The notes beneath the pieces are model-generated. The model was given only the letters and a program-made list of their open reading frames with translations. It made no database searches and was not told the DNA's origin. The position numbers were made by a program, and so were the translations under genes. From positions 5,710 to 69,709 of the forward strand of contig JAAVCH010000008.1 in the NCBI GenBank assembly GCA_014802425.1: a stretch of 64,000 nucleotides of DNA, given 5' to 3'. Shown here piece after piece: positions 8,702-16,979 of this stretch. How positions within the stretch are numbered: the stretch's first letter is position 1; the number at the start of each line of letters is the position of its first letter. Origin of the DNA: Bacteroides sp. (GTDB lineage Bacteria > Bacteroidota > Bacteroidia > Bacteroidales > Muribaculaceae).

Positions 8702-9976
8702 TCATCTCCAGGCGGAAAGCACGCGGGTGTGGATGGCGCGGAAGTTGAGGAACACGATAAGCCCCGTCAGCGCGGCTATCAGCAGCAGGGCCGGCCAGAT
8801 GCCCGGGCCGTCGGCTCCGATGGCGCGCAAGGGGGGCATATACACGGAGCGCAGGGCCGCCGTGCCGCCGAGGGCCAGCAGGCCCGCGCCGACGCTCAGC
8901 GCGGCCGTAAGGCGCTTGTAGGGCTCCTCCACCGTGTGTGCCTGAAAGCCGAGCATCAGCAGCGAATGCAGCTGCCGGCGGTTCTTCTCCATCAGCAGCG
9001 AGATGCTGAGCACGAGGATGAAGGCCGAGAGAAGCGTGATGATGATCCCGATGGTGATGATGATGCCGCTCACCACGCGCAGCATGTATGAGGCGGTGGC
9101 CGAGGTCTTGTCGCCGGCCATCTCCCACCCCTTCGATTCGAGATATTCGGTTATGGCCGCGTCGCCGGGGGAATTCACGTTGATTATGAGGCGCGACGGA
9201 GCGATGTGCCGCCGCACGGTGTCCTTATTTTCCCTCTTACGCTCCCGGCCGTGGGTGCGGTGGTGGCTCTGCGTAGCGGCGGAGTCCTGTCCGAGGCGGG
9301 AGTTCATGGCGTCGAGAAACGAGGCGGGCACCAGTATCGTGTTGAAACGGTTGGAATACCCCGCGATATGCCCCTGCATGCTCACCGGGGCCGAGTGGCC
9401 GTGGTTGCCGGCCAGAGTCAGGTTCAGGGGGACGCCGCTGATCAGGGTCTCCGAGAGCTTCGGGAGTCCGGCGGCGCCGGCGAAGCCGAAATTGTAGAGG
9501 GCCAGATAGTCCTTGGAAATCACCACAGGCACATCCGTCTGCCCTTCGCTCCAGCTGAATGCCGAGGGGTCGATGTCAAGGAATTCATCGGGCACGGCCT
9601 CGAAGAACATCGCCGTGGTCATCCTCCGCGAGCCGGGCCCCTGGGCGTCAAGGGCCACCTGCGCGTGTACGTTGAATTCGGCCCGCGTATAGGCCCCCAC
9701 CTTTTCCACCCACGGCTGCCGCTTGAGGTCGTCGATCTCCTCCTGAGAGAAATCGGCCGACTCGGAGCCGAGCGTGTGCGAGGCGTCGATCACTTTGTTG
9801 ACCGATATGTAGTCGGCCGTAAGGAAGCTGTCCTTGCCGCTCCAGATGGAGCGCGCGTCGAGAAAAAACTGGAGTCCGGCTCCTACTATGGTCAGGCCGA
9901 TAAGGTTGCTCACCAGGAATCCGGCCAGACGTGCGGGAGAGATATTCTTTTTGAGTAGTTTGATTATTAAGGTCAT
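8702..9976 (-). CDS. FtsX/MacB-like ABC transporter permease
   Basis: 424 residues. A first membrane segment (about 18-40, FLVSNLIGLTIVGAGLQFFL) is followed by a large periplasmic domain (about 45-295) and three C-terminal membrane segments starting at 'VSGIIITIGIIITLLSAFIL'. This is the topology of FtsX/MacB/LolC-type permeases, which move lipoproteins or act as mechanotransmission complexes rather than importing solutes. A hydrophilic His/Arg-rich insert (near 'HHRTHGRERKRENKD') sits in the periplasmic part. Its ATG overlaps the stop of the ATPase gene by 4 nt, so the two subunits are coupled. Substrate unknown. Confidence 0.75.
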   Translation of the reverse strand: MTLIIKLLKKNISPARLAGFLVSNLIGLTIVGAGLQFFLDARSIWSGKDSFLTADYISVNKVIDASHTLGSESADFSQEEIDDLKRQPWVEKVGAYTRAEFNVHAQVALDAQGPGSRRMTTAMFFEAVPDEFLDIDPSAFSWSEGQTDVPVVISKDYLALYNFGFAGAAGLPKLSETLISGVPLNLTLAGNHGHSAPVSMQGHIAGYSNRFNTILVPASFLDAMNSRLGQDSAATQSHHRTHGRERKRENKDTVRRHIAPSRLIINVNSPGDAAITEYLESKGWEMAGDKTSATASYMLRVVSGIIITIGIIITLLSAFILVLSISLLMEKNRRQLHSLLMLGFQAHTVEEPYKRLTAALSVGAGLLALGGTAALRSVYMPPLRAIGADGPGIWPALLLIAALTGLIVFLNFRAIHTRVLSAWR

Positions 9977-10644
9977 AACTTGATGTTGGTGGCCGAGTGC
10001 AGGAGCAGCGGGTTACCCACGCTTGTGGATATCACCCCGGCTCCCTGGCGGGTGGCCTCTTCGGATATGATTTGGGCGGCCGTGAGGTTGTTGGCCGAGT
10101 CGAGATGCGATACGGGCTCATCGAGCAGGATGAAGTCGAACGGCTGGCAGAGGGCGCGTATGAGGGCGAGGCGCTGCTGCTGTCCGATCGACATCCGGCC
10201 GGCCGGCGTGTCGCGCCGCGACGCGATTCCCAGGCGTTCGAGCCATTCGTCGATCTGGCGTGAGTTCACGTGCTGCGTCAGATTGTTCTTGAGGCGTATG
10301 TTCTCTATGCAGGTGAGTTCCGGGAAGAGGTCGAGTTCCTGCGGCAGATAGGCCAGATGGCGGCGGCGTATCTTCTGCCACTGCTCCATGGAAAGGGTGG
10401 AGGTGTCGCGGGAGTTGAACCTCAGCGTGCCCTGATAATCGGTGCGCGAGCCGTAGATGTAGGCCATGAGCGATGATTTGCCACCCCCCGAAGGAGCCTC
10501 CACGAGATAGTGGCGCCCGCGCTGGAAGACGCAGCTCGTGAGCCACACCTGCGAGTGCGGCACTCCCTCCTTGACGAATACGCGGGGGAGCATGTCGGTC
10601 AGTTCGATCTGCCGTATACGATAGTCACTTTTTATGGGATCCAT
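9973..10644 (-). CDS. ABC transporter ATP-binding protein, partner of the FtsX-like permease
   Basis: 223 residues, the size of LolD/FtsE/MacB-type ATPases. Walker A is APSGGGKSS, the Q-loop follows in 'LAYLPQELDLFPELT', the signature is MSIGQQQR, and Walker B is FILLDEP followed by the D-loop 'SHLDSAN'. The switch region reads 'GAGVISTSVGNPLL', where most family members have a TH(D/N) histidine, so the H-loop histidine appears absent. It overlaps the permease start by 4 nt. Role: energising the paired permease at the inner membrane. Confidence 0.85.
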   Translation of the reverse strand: MDPIKSDYRIRQIELTDMLPRVFVKEGVPHSQVWLTSCVFQRGRHYLVEAPSGGGKSSLMAYIYGSRTDYQGTLRFNSRDTSTLSMEQWQKIRRRHLAYLPQELDLFPELTCIENIRLKNNLTQHVNSRQIDEWLERLGIASRRDTPAGRMSIGQQQRLALIRALCQPFDFILLDEPVSHLDSANNLTAAQIISEEATRQGAGVISTSVGNPLLLHSATNIKL

Positions 10645-10725
10645 TTCGAAATGCTGTAATAATATGTGCGGGCGCCGGCCGTCACGCCCGGACGCATCCG
10701 GAGGTGCGGCGGCACGCCCCGGGGG

Positions 10726-12012
10726 CTAAAACTTCACCGCTATGCCGAGCTCCAGGCTTCCGGCGGCCGGACGCAGTGTGGCGGTCATGGATTTCGGGCC
10801 TTCGTCGGGCATGGCCATCGCCACTCCGAACCACGCTCCCTTGAACTCACCGGCCACGTCCTTGACGCTGAGAGCGCCGTGGCCGTACCCCTCGGTCTGC
10901 ATCACGAAGTCCTTGCCGGAGATGTCCACCTTGCCGAACTGCTGGAGCGTCTGGAGGAGCGGAGCGTTGTTGTCGCCCGAGGTCTGCACCATGAGCCGGT
11001 AGCCTCCTTCGAGCGAACGGGTGAGCGTGGAGATATCGTCGGAGGCGCCCAGGGCCACAGTGCCGTCAAGGCCGTCGAGCACCTGCGCGAAAGCGCCGGG
11101 CATCCGGCCTCCGAAGCTCTCGGCGGCCTTCCGGATCTGCTCCACGAGCTTGCGGCTCACTCCTATGGCAGCCACCGTGTTGGCCTCGCCGCCGAGCGAC
11201 TCCACGAGCGACGTGTCGATGTCGCTCACCTTAAGCTCGCACTTGGAAGGCTGGAGCTTGTTGTCGAGCACCTGCACGCGGCAGTTCATCACGTCCTTCT
11301 CGGCATCGACCTCGGCCCAGAGCTGCGTGGGATTGTTGAAGCACATCCCCAGCGCCATCTTCACCCCGGCGCGCTGCGTGAACGACAGGCCGGCCATATC
11401 CAGAAGCCCCCCTACGGAAGCCCAGGCGGTGACGCAGGCCGACGCCTCCGCCAGCTTTTCGGCATATTCCTGCCCGGCGGCGCTCTCCACCTTGGAGAGC
11501 CCGGTCCACTGGCTCATGAGCTCGGGAGTCATGCGGGCGCCCACCATCAGGAGGTTGTCGGAGATGCAGACCGTCCCCTTGCGGTAGATCTTGCCGTCCT
11601 GCTGCCATTCGCCCTGCACGCGCCTGTCAATGGCGGCGCGCACGGCGGCCGGATCCGAGAGGAGGAGGCCGAAGAATCCCCCCATGGGGGTGGTGAAGAA
11701 GACGGCCGAAGTGCATTCCACTCCGGATTCAGGCGAGAAGACTCCCTCGAATCCGTCGACATCCACCTGCTTCATGCCCAAGCGGCGCATCATTTCGGGG
11801 ATGCGGCCCGCGTCGGTGAGCCTGCCGTCCTTGACCTTGCCTCCGGCCCTGTCGACAATCCTTTCGAGATTGACCACCGCCACGGCGGAGGCTTCGGCCG
11901 GCACATGGCCGAGCAGTTCGAGGGTGTCGGCCTTGTTGCTCCGCGAGCATCCCGCGGCAATGATGAGGAGCACCGCCGAGAGGGCGGCGAGAATGGATTT
12001 TTTCATCTGCAT
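10726..12012 (-). CDS. Uncharacterised lipoprotein, DUF4836-like
   Basis: 428 residues with a lipoprotein signal ending at Cys22 (VLLIIAAGC). The mature part opens with 'LLGHVPAEASAVAVVNLERIVDRAG', reminiscent of DUF4836 lipoproteins, which start with a 'P.(D/E)A..V..(V/L)N...' segment. It continues as an alpha/beta protein without recognisable catalytic motifs. MQMKKS offers two starts six nucleotides apart. A TTTG-N20-TAACTTTG promoter lies upstream. Probably periplasm-facing and anchored in the outer or inner membrane. The family link is tentative and the function is unknown. Confidence 0.6.
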   Translation of the reverse strand: MQMKKSILAALSAVLLIIAAGCSRSNKADTLELLGHVPAEASAVAVVNLERIVDRAGGKVKDGRLTDAGRIPEMMRRLGMKQVDVDGFEGVFSPESGVECTSAVFFTTPMGGFFGLLLSDPAAVRAAIDRRVQGEWQQDGKIYRKGTVCISDNLLMVGARMTPELMSQWTGLSKVESAAGQEYAEKLAEASACVTAWASVGGLLDMAGLSFTQRAGVKMALGMCFNNPTQLWAEVDAEKDVMNCRVQVLDNKLQPSKCELKVSDIDTSLVESLGGEANTVAAIGVSRKLVEQIRKAAESFGGRMPGAFAQVLDGLDGTVALGASDDISTLTRSLEGGYRLMVQTSGDNNAPLLQTLQQFGKVDISGKDFVMQTEGYGHGALSVKDVAGEFKGAWFGVAMAMPDEGPKSMTATLRPAAGSLELGIAVKF

Positions 12013-12071
12013 GGATATATAGAGATGGATAAACGAGGAGTATTATGGAAAATAATGGCGGAGAGTATCCA

Positions 12072-12103
12072 CAAAGTTAAAATAATTTTCTTATCTTCGC
12101 AAA
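12072..12103 (-). promoter_or_regulatory. Promoter of the DUF4836-like lipoprotein gene
   Basis: On the minus strand TTTG (12103-12100), a 20-nt spacer and TAACTTTG (12079-12072), which is the full Bacteroidetes consensus, about 60 nt upstream of ATG 12012. Confidence 0.7.
12092..12099 (+). promoter_or_regulatory. Putative -7 box for the aminotransferase gene
   Basis: TATCTTCG differs from TAnnTTTG at one position. It lies inside the divergent lipoprotein promoter, so the two promoters would overlap. The leader to ATG 12188 is about 85 nt. Confidence 0.4.
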
Positions 12104-12187
12104 TAAGTAGTGATATAAAGCTCTCTCTCCCCTATCCAATCACTCGAATTATTCCAATCAGCTCCAAAATACAACTTGATTTTTACC

Positions 12188-13384
12188 ATGGACATCATCT
12201 CGCAACGTATCGAGAACCTGGCGGCATCGGCCACTCTGGCCATGTCGCAGAAGAGCGCCGAACTCAAGGCGCAGGGTGTGGACGTGATCAACATGTCGGT
12301 AGGCGAACCCGACTTCGACACTCCGGAACACATCAAAGAGGCCGCCAAGCGCGCCATCGACGAGAACTATTCGCGCTACACCCCCGTGCCGGGCTACATG
12401 AGCCTGCGCGAGGCAGTGTGCCGCAAGCTCAGCCGCGAGAACGGCATCGAATTCACGCCGGCTCAGATCGTGGTGGGCAACGGCGCCAAGCAGGAACTGT
12501 GCAACGCCATCCTGGCCACAGTCAATCCCGGCGACGAGGTCATCATACCCACTCCCGCATGGGTGAGCTATGTCGAGATGGTGAAGCTGGCCGAAGGGGT
12601 GGCCGTGGAGGTGCCCGCCGGCATCGACAGCAATTTCAAGATCACAGCCGCACAGCTTGAGGCCGCCATCACCCCCCGCACCAGGATGATCATGCTCAAC
12701 TCCCCCTCCAACCCCACCGGCTCCATCTATTCCTACGACGAGCTCAAGGCCCTGGCCGAAGTACTCGGACGCCACCCGGAGGTCATCATCCTGGCCGATG
12801 AAATCTACGAGCACATCAATTTCGTGGACAAGGTACACAGCATCTCGGAGTTTCCCGAAGTGCGCGACCGCGTGATCATCGTCAACGGCGTCTCCAAGGC
12901 CTACGCCATGACCGGATGGCGCATCGGCTATCTCGCCGCCCCGCTCCCCATAGCCAAGGCCGTCGGCAAGCTCCAGGGGCAGTACACCTCCGGCGCCTCG
13001 TCAATAGCGCAGAAGGCCGCCGAAGCCGCCTACGACGGCCCGCAGGAGTGCATCGAGGTGATGCGCCGCGCGTTCGAACGCCGCCGCGACCTCATCGTGG
13101 ACCTCGCACGCGAGATTCCCGGATGGGAAGTCAACCGCCCCGACGGAGCCTTCTATCTCTTCCCCAAAGTGGACAGCTATGTGGGCAAGACCACTCCGGC
13201 CGGCAAGAAGCTCGGGCAGGTGGCCGACTATGTGATGTATCTCCTTGAGGAGGCCCACGTGGCCTGCGTCGACGGTGCGGCCTTCTGCGCCCCCGGCTAC
13301 ATGCGCCTCAGCTACGCCACTTCCGACGACAACATCCGCGAAGCCCTCCGCCGCATCCGCGAGGCTTCCGCCCTCCTCTCCTGA
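12188..13384 (+). CDS. aspC: Class I pyridoxal-phosphate aminotransferase (aspartate aminotransferase-like)
   Basis: 398 residues from the ATG (MDIISQRIENL); the track's TTG at 12176 adds only four residues and is unlikely. Fold type I landmarks: 'VINMSVGEPDFDTPEHIKEAA' at the N-terminus, 'NGAKQELCNAI', 'LNSPSNPTGSIYSYDEL', 'ILADEIYEHI', and 'GVSKAYAMTGWRIGYL' with the PLP lysine at Lys237. The C-terminal Arg motif 'YMRLSYA' binds the substrate carboxylate. This matches the thermophile/Bacteroidetes type (subgroup Ib) aspartate aminotransferases that transfer amino groups between aspartate and 2-oxoglutarate. Related enzymes can act on aromatic amino acids, so the exact substrate is open. Confidence 0.88.
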   Translation: MDIISQRIENLAASATLAMSQKSAELKAQGVDVINMSVGEPDFDTPEHIKEAAKRAIDENYSRYTPVPGYMSLREAVCRKLSRENGIEFTPAQIVVGNGAKQELCNAILATVNPGDEVIIPTPAWVSYVEMVKLAEGVAVEVPAGIDSNFKITAAQLEAAITPRTRMIMLNSPSNPTGSIYSYDELKALAEVLGRHPEVIILADEIYEHINFVDKVHSISEFPEVRDRVIIVNGVSKAYAMTGWRIGYLAAPLPIAKAVGKLQGQYTSGASSIAQKAAEAAYDGPQECIEVMRRAFERRRDLIVDLAREIPGWEVNRPDGAFYLFPKVDSYVGKTTPAGKKLGQVADYVMYLLEEAHVACVDGAAFCAPGYMRLSYATSDDNIREALRRIREASALLS

Positions 13385-13400
13385 CCCCACGCCATCCTCC

Positions 13401-13434
13401 CCGGGCCGGCCCTGCCTCCGCAAAGCCGGCCCGG
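13401..13434 (+). terminator. GC-rich hairpin after the aminotransferase gene
   Basis: CCGGGCCGGC and GCCGGCCCGG form a 10-bp stem 17 nt after the stop. It is followed by TCCCCC rather than a T run, so termination is uncertain. Confidence 0.45.
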
Positions 13435-13492
13435 TCCCCCTAATGCCACGGGTCCGCACCCGATAATGTAAAAAACCAGAACTCCCGCTTAC

Positions 13493-15328
13493 ATGCTTGC
13501 ATCCGTACTTCTCGCCGCCGCCGCTGCGACGACCCCCATCGTCGACAAGGTCGAGCCCCCCTACTGGTGGACCGGCATGCGCAACGACACGCTGCAGCTC
13601 ATGGTCACCGGCCCCGGTGTGGCCGACGCGGCCGTGCATCTCGACTCCCCCGGCATCACATTGCTCGACGACGTGCGCCTCGACTCGCCCGACTATAAGT
13701 TCCTCTACCTTAAGATAGGCCCCGACGCGCAGCCGGGCACGGTGCCGATCACATTCACCGTGGGCAAGGCTTCGCAGACGGTGGACTATTCCCTCCGTTC
13801 CCGCGCCAAGGCGCCCGAGGCCCACGAAGGGTTCTCGGCTGAGGACGTGCTCTACCTGCTCATGCCCGACCGCTTCGCGCAGGGTGAGGCCGCCACGGCC
13901 GACCCCTACGCAGACCTCCGCTTCAAGGCCCGCCCCGACCGCGACAACCCCAACGCACGCCACGGCGGAAACATCGCCGGCATCATCGACCGCCTCGACT
14001 ATCTCCACGACCTCGGAGTGACAGCCATATGGGTGTGCCCCGTGCTGGAGAACGACATGCCCGGCGGCTCATACCACGGCTACGCCACCACCGACTATTA
14101 CCGCATCGACCCCCGCTTCGGCACCAACGAGGAGTGGAACCGCCTCATCGATGAGGCCGGCAAACGCGGCATGAAGGTGGTGATGGACATGATATTCAAC
14201 CATTCCGGAGTGGCCCACCCCTGGATGGAGGACATGCCCTCGGCCGACTGGTTCAACCACCCCGAAGGGGACGTGATGACCAATTTCCGCCTCTCCACCG
14301 TCCACGACCCCTACGCCTCGGAATATGACCGCGACGCCACGGTCAACGGCTGGTTCGTGCGCGGAATGCCCGACCTCAACCAGCGCAATCCGCACCTGAT
14401 GAAGTATCTCACCCAGAACAGCATCTGGTGGGTGGAGTCGAGCGGCATCAACGGCATCCGCATGGACACGTACCCCTACGCCGACATGAAGGCCATGGCC
14501 GCATGGGCCGAGGATGTGATCAAGGAATACCCGAACTTCAACATCGTGGGCGAGTGCTGGTATGCCAACGAAGGGGGAGCCGCATTCTGGCAACAGGGCT
14601 CGCGCCTCAATCCCACCGACACGAAGCTCCCGACCGTGATGGACTTCAAGCTGACCACCGACGGCCACCGCTACTTCGACGAACCCACCACCCCCTGGAC
14701 CGGACTGAACGGACTCTACGACCATCTGGCCATGGACTTCATGTTTCCCGAGCCGCAGAAGATCCTGACATTCCTCGACAACCATGACACCGACCGCTTC
14801 CTCCTCGCCGAGCCCGACTCGCTCGACGTCTGGAAACAGGCCGTCACGTTCCTGCTGACGTCGCGCGGCATTCCGCAGATATACTACGGCACCGAGCTCC
14901 TGATGAACGGCTCCAAGGAAGGGAGCGACGGATTCGTGCGCCGCGATTTCCCCGGCGGATTTCCCGGCGACACTGTCGACGCATTCACCCCCGAGGGACG
15001 CACCCCGATGCAGAACGAGGCATGGGACTACCTCTCGGACCTGCTCCGCTGGCGCCGCGACACGGCCAACGACGTCATCGCCCGCGGCCGCCTGCGCCAT
15101 TTCATGCCCATCGACTGCGCCTACGTCTACGAGCGCGAGCTCGACGGCCGCCAGGTGATCGTGGCCATCAACGGCACCGACGCCCCGCTCAGCCTCGACA
15201 TGAAGCGCTACGCCGAAATCATGCCCCAGGGCGCCACCTACCACCGCCCGCTCGGCGGAGCCGACATCACCGTAGGCGACACCCTCACCCTCGCCCCACG
15301 CGAGACGCTCGTGCTCCAGAATTTCTAA
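13493..15328 (+). CDS. GH13 alpha-glucan hydrolase, SusA/neopullulanase-like
   Basis: 611 residues. A short signal-like start (MLASVLLAAAAA) leads into an N-terminal Ig-like cyclomaltodextrinase domain (about 15-110, 'VEPPYWWTGMRNDTLQLMV'), a GH13 barrel and a beta C-domain. Catalytic residues are Asp325 (GIRMDTYPY), Glu354 (IVGECWY) and Asp432 (LDNHDTDRF). 'DYYRIDPRFGTNEE' and 'MDMIFNHSG' are the usual conserved regions. SusA-type enzymes sit in the periplasm and cut malto-oligosaccharides that the Sus porin imports. It lies 6 kb upstream of susCDEF, not adjacent. The ATG used is the first after an in-frame stop at 13469. The export signal is short, so periplasmic location is inferred. Confidence 0.9.
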   Translation: MLASVLLAAAAATTPIVDKVEPPYWWTGMRNDTLQLMVTGPGVADAAVHLDSPGITLLDDVRLDSPDYKFLYLKIGPDAQPGTVPITFTVGKASQTVDYSLRSRAKAPEAHEGFSAEDVLYLLMPDRFAQGEAATADPYADLRFKARPDRDNPNARHGGNIAGIIDRLDYLHDLGVTAIWVCPVLENDMPGGSYHGYATTDYYRIDPRFGTNEEWNRLIDEAGKRGMKVVMDMIFNHSGVAHPWMEDMPSADWFNHPEGDVMTNFRLSTVHDPYASEYDRDATVNGWFVRGMPDLNQRNPHLMKYLTQNSIWWVESSGINGIRMDTYPYADMKAMAAWAEDVIKEYPNFNIVGECWYANEGGAAFWQQGSRLNPTDTKLPTVMDFKLTTDGHRYFDEPTTPWTGLNGLYDHLAMDFMFPEPQKILTFLDNHDTDRFLLAEPDSLDVWKQAVTFLLTSRGIPQIYYGTELLMNGSKEGSDGFVRRDFPGGFPGDTVDAFTPEGRTPMQNEAWDYLSDLLRWRRDTANDVIARGRLRHFMPIDCAYVYERELDGRQVIVAINGTDAPLSLDMKRYAEIMPQGATYHRPLGGADITVGDTLTLAPRETLVLQNF

Positions 15329-15345
15329 TTTTAACACTGACATAT

Positions 15346-15366
15346 GCGGAAAAATCCGCGATTTTT
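15346..15366 (+). terminator. Short terminator after the SusA-like gene
   Basis: GCGGA-AAAA-TCCGC hairpin followed by GATTTTT, 18 nt after the stop codon and immediately upstream of the next promoter. Confidence 0.65.
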
Positions 15367-15368
15367 CC

Positions 15369-15376
15369 TAATTTTG
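15369..15376 (+). promoter_or_regulatory. -7 box of the purF-like gene
   Basis: TAATTTTG followed by CATCC is a perfect TAnnTTTG box. No clear -33 TTTG is present. Transcription should begin near 15383, right before the leader hairpin. Confidence 0.6.
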
Positions 15377-15388
15377 CATCCGTAAAAC

Positions 15389-15427
15389 GCGGGCCTCACT
15401 TCCACGCCGAGGCCCGCATCTTTCTTT
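15389..15427 (+). terminator. Terminator-like hairpin in the purF-like leader
   Basis: GCGGGCCTC and GAGGCCCGC form a 9-bp stem with an 11-nt loop, followed by ATCTTTCTTTTT. If the promoter at 15369 is used, this hairpin starts a few nucleotides into the transcript; otherwise it is a second terminator for the SusA-like gene. Confidence 0.6.
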
Positions 15428-15448
15428 TTAGGTAAAAATCATCCAGTT

Positions 15449-16876
15449 ATGGGAGGCATCATGGGCGTAGCAGCCCGCGAAAAATGTCGCACCGATCTCT
15501 TTTACGGTGTCGACTACCATTCTCATTTAGGTACACGCCGCGCAGGCATGGCCACATTCGACCCGGAGGAGAAACGGTTCTGCCGGTCGATCCACAGTCT
15601 TGAAAGTTCTTATTTCCGCACCAAGTTCGAGCGTGAGCTTCCGAAATTCGCAGGACAGCTCGGCATCGGCGTCATCTCCGACACCGACCCGCAGCCCATC
15701 GTAATCAATTCCCATCTCGGCAAATTCGCCATCGTCACGGTGGCCCATGTGGAGAACATGACCGAGCTGGAGAAGGAGCTGATCGACAAGGGAGTGCATT
15801 TCGGCGAACTCAGTTCGGGCACCACCAACCAGACCGAGCTCATAGCCCTGCTCATCAACGAAGGGAAGACCTTCGAGGAGGGGATAAGCTATATGTTCGA
15901 CCGCATCCAGGGCTCCTGCACGCTCCTCATCCTCACCGAAAACGCAGTGATCGCCGCCCGCGACCGCCTCGGCCGCACCCCTCTGGTGCTCGGCCACAAG
16001 GAGGACGCATGGTGCGCCGCATCGGAGTCGACGGCGTTCGCCAATCTCGGCTATGGACACGTGCGCGACCTCGGCCCCGGCGAGGTAGTGAGCATGACGG
16101 CCGACGGCGTCCGCACGCTCGTGGAGCCGGGCGACGACATGCAGGTCTGCTCCTTTCTTTGGGTATATTACGGCTTCCCCACTTCCACCTACGAGGGACG
16201 CAACGTGGAGGACGCACGCTTCATATCCGGCTTCGAGATGGGACGCACGGACGACACCGAGGTGGACTGCGCCTGCGGCATACCCGACTCAGGTGTGGGA
16301 ATGGCCCTCGGCTACGCGGCCGGACACAATGTGCCCTACCACCGCTGCATATCCAAGTACACCCCCACATGGCCCCGCAGCTTCACCCCCAGCGAGCAGT
16401 CCACACGCAATCTGGTGGCGAAGATGAAACTCGTGCCCAACGGAGCCATGATGCAGGGAAAGCGCGTGCTTTTCTGCGACGACTCCATAGTGCGCGGCAC
16501 CCAGCTCAACGACAATGTGGCCGACTTCTACGCCAAGGGCGCCAAGGAGGTACACATGCGCATAGCCTGTCCGCCGCTCATCTACGGATGCCGCTACATC
16601 GGCTTCACCTCATCGAAGAGCGACATGGAGCTGCTGACGCGCCGCATCATCGGCGACCTCGAAGGAGACCCCAACAAGAACCTCGACCGCTATGCCTCGA
16701 CCGGCTCTCCGGAGTATAACGCAATGGTGGAGAAGATCCGGGCCCGCTTCGGCCTCACTTCCCTCAAATTCAATCCGATCGAGACGCTGATCGAATCAAT
16801 CGGGCTCCCCAAGGAGAAGGTCTGCACCCACTGCTTCGACGGCTCCTCATGCTTCGGATGCAAGCACGGCAAATGA
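15449..16876 (+). CDS. Amidophosphoribosyltransferase-like protein without the N-terminal catalytic cysteine
   Basis: 475 residues. The N-terminal half is an Ntn-type glutaminase domain ('DYHSHLGTRRAGMA', 'LSSGTTNQTELIALLI', 'RDRLGRTPLVLG') and the C-terminal half is a type I PRTase with 'VLFCDDSIVRGTQL', the PRPP loop. PurF transfers ammonia from glutamine to PRPP in the first step of purine synthesis, and the mature enzyme must begin with Cys (MCGI..G). Here the start is MGGIMGVA, so the nucleophile position is Gly. Cysteines cluster at the C-terminus ('CTHCFDGSSCFGC'), as in the Fe-S-containing PurF type. The start is fixed by the GGIMG alignment to CGI.G. Either it uses free ammonia, or it has another role while a canonical PurF is encoded elsewhere. 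Confidence 0.85.
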   Translation: MGGIMGVAAREKCRTDLFYGVDYHSHLGTRRAGMATFDPEEKRFCRSIHSLESSYFRTKFERELPKFAGQLGIGVISDTDPQPIVINSHLGKFAIVTVAHVENMTELEKELIDKGVHFGELSSGTTNQTELIALLINEGKTFEEGISYMFDRIQGSCTLLILTENAVIAARDRLGRTPLVLGHKEDAWCAASESTAFANLGYGHVRDLGPGEVVSMTADGVRTLVEPGDDMQVCSFLWVYYGFPTSTYEGRNVEDARFISGFEMGRTDDTEVDCACGIPDSGVGMALGYAAGHNVPYHRCISKYTPTWPRSFTPSEQSTRNLVAKMKLVPNGAMMQGKRVLFCDDSIVRGTQLNDNVADFYAKGAKEVHMRIACPPLIYGCRYIGFTSSKSDMELLTRRIIGDLEGDPNKNLDRYASTGSPEYNAMVEKIRARFGLTSLKFNPIETLIESIGLPKEKVCTHCFDGSSCFGCKHGK

Positions 16877-16911
16877 TACGGGGCCGCACGGCGGCCGTAT
16901 TGACAACGGTT

Positions 16912-16953
16912 AAAATTAACCCGTCGGTGATGATAACCGACGGGTTAATTTTT
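16912..16953 (+). terminator. Intrinsic terminator after the purF-like gene
   Basis: AAAATTAACCCGTCGGT pairs with ACCGACGGGTTAATTTTT across a 7-nt loop. A very strong hairpin with a T tract. Confidence 0.9.
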
Positions 16954-16979
16954 GTTATAAAACCAAAACGACTTTTACT

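Noticed and set aside
10666-12660. 664-aa plus-strand ORF
   Set aside because: Shadow of the minus-strand lipoprotein gene that then runs into the aminotransferase gene in the wrong frame.
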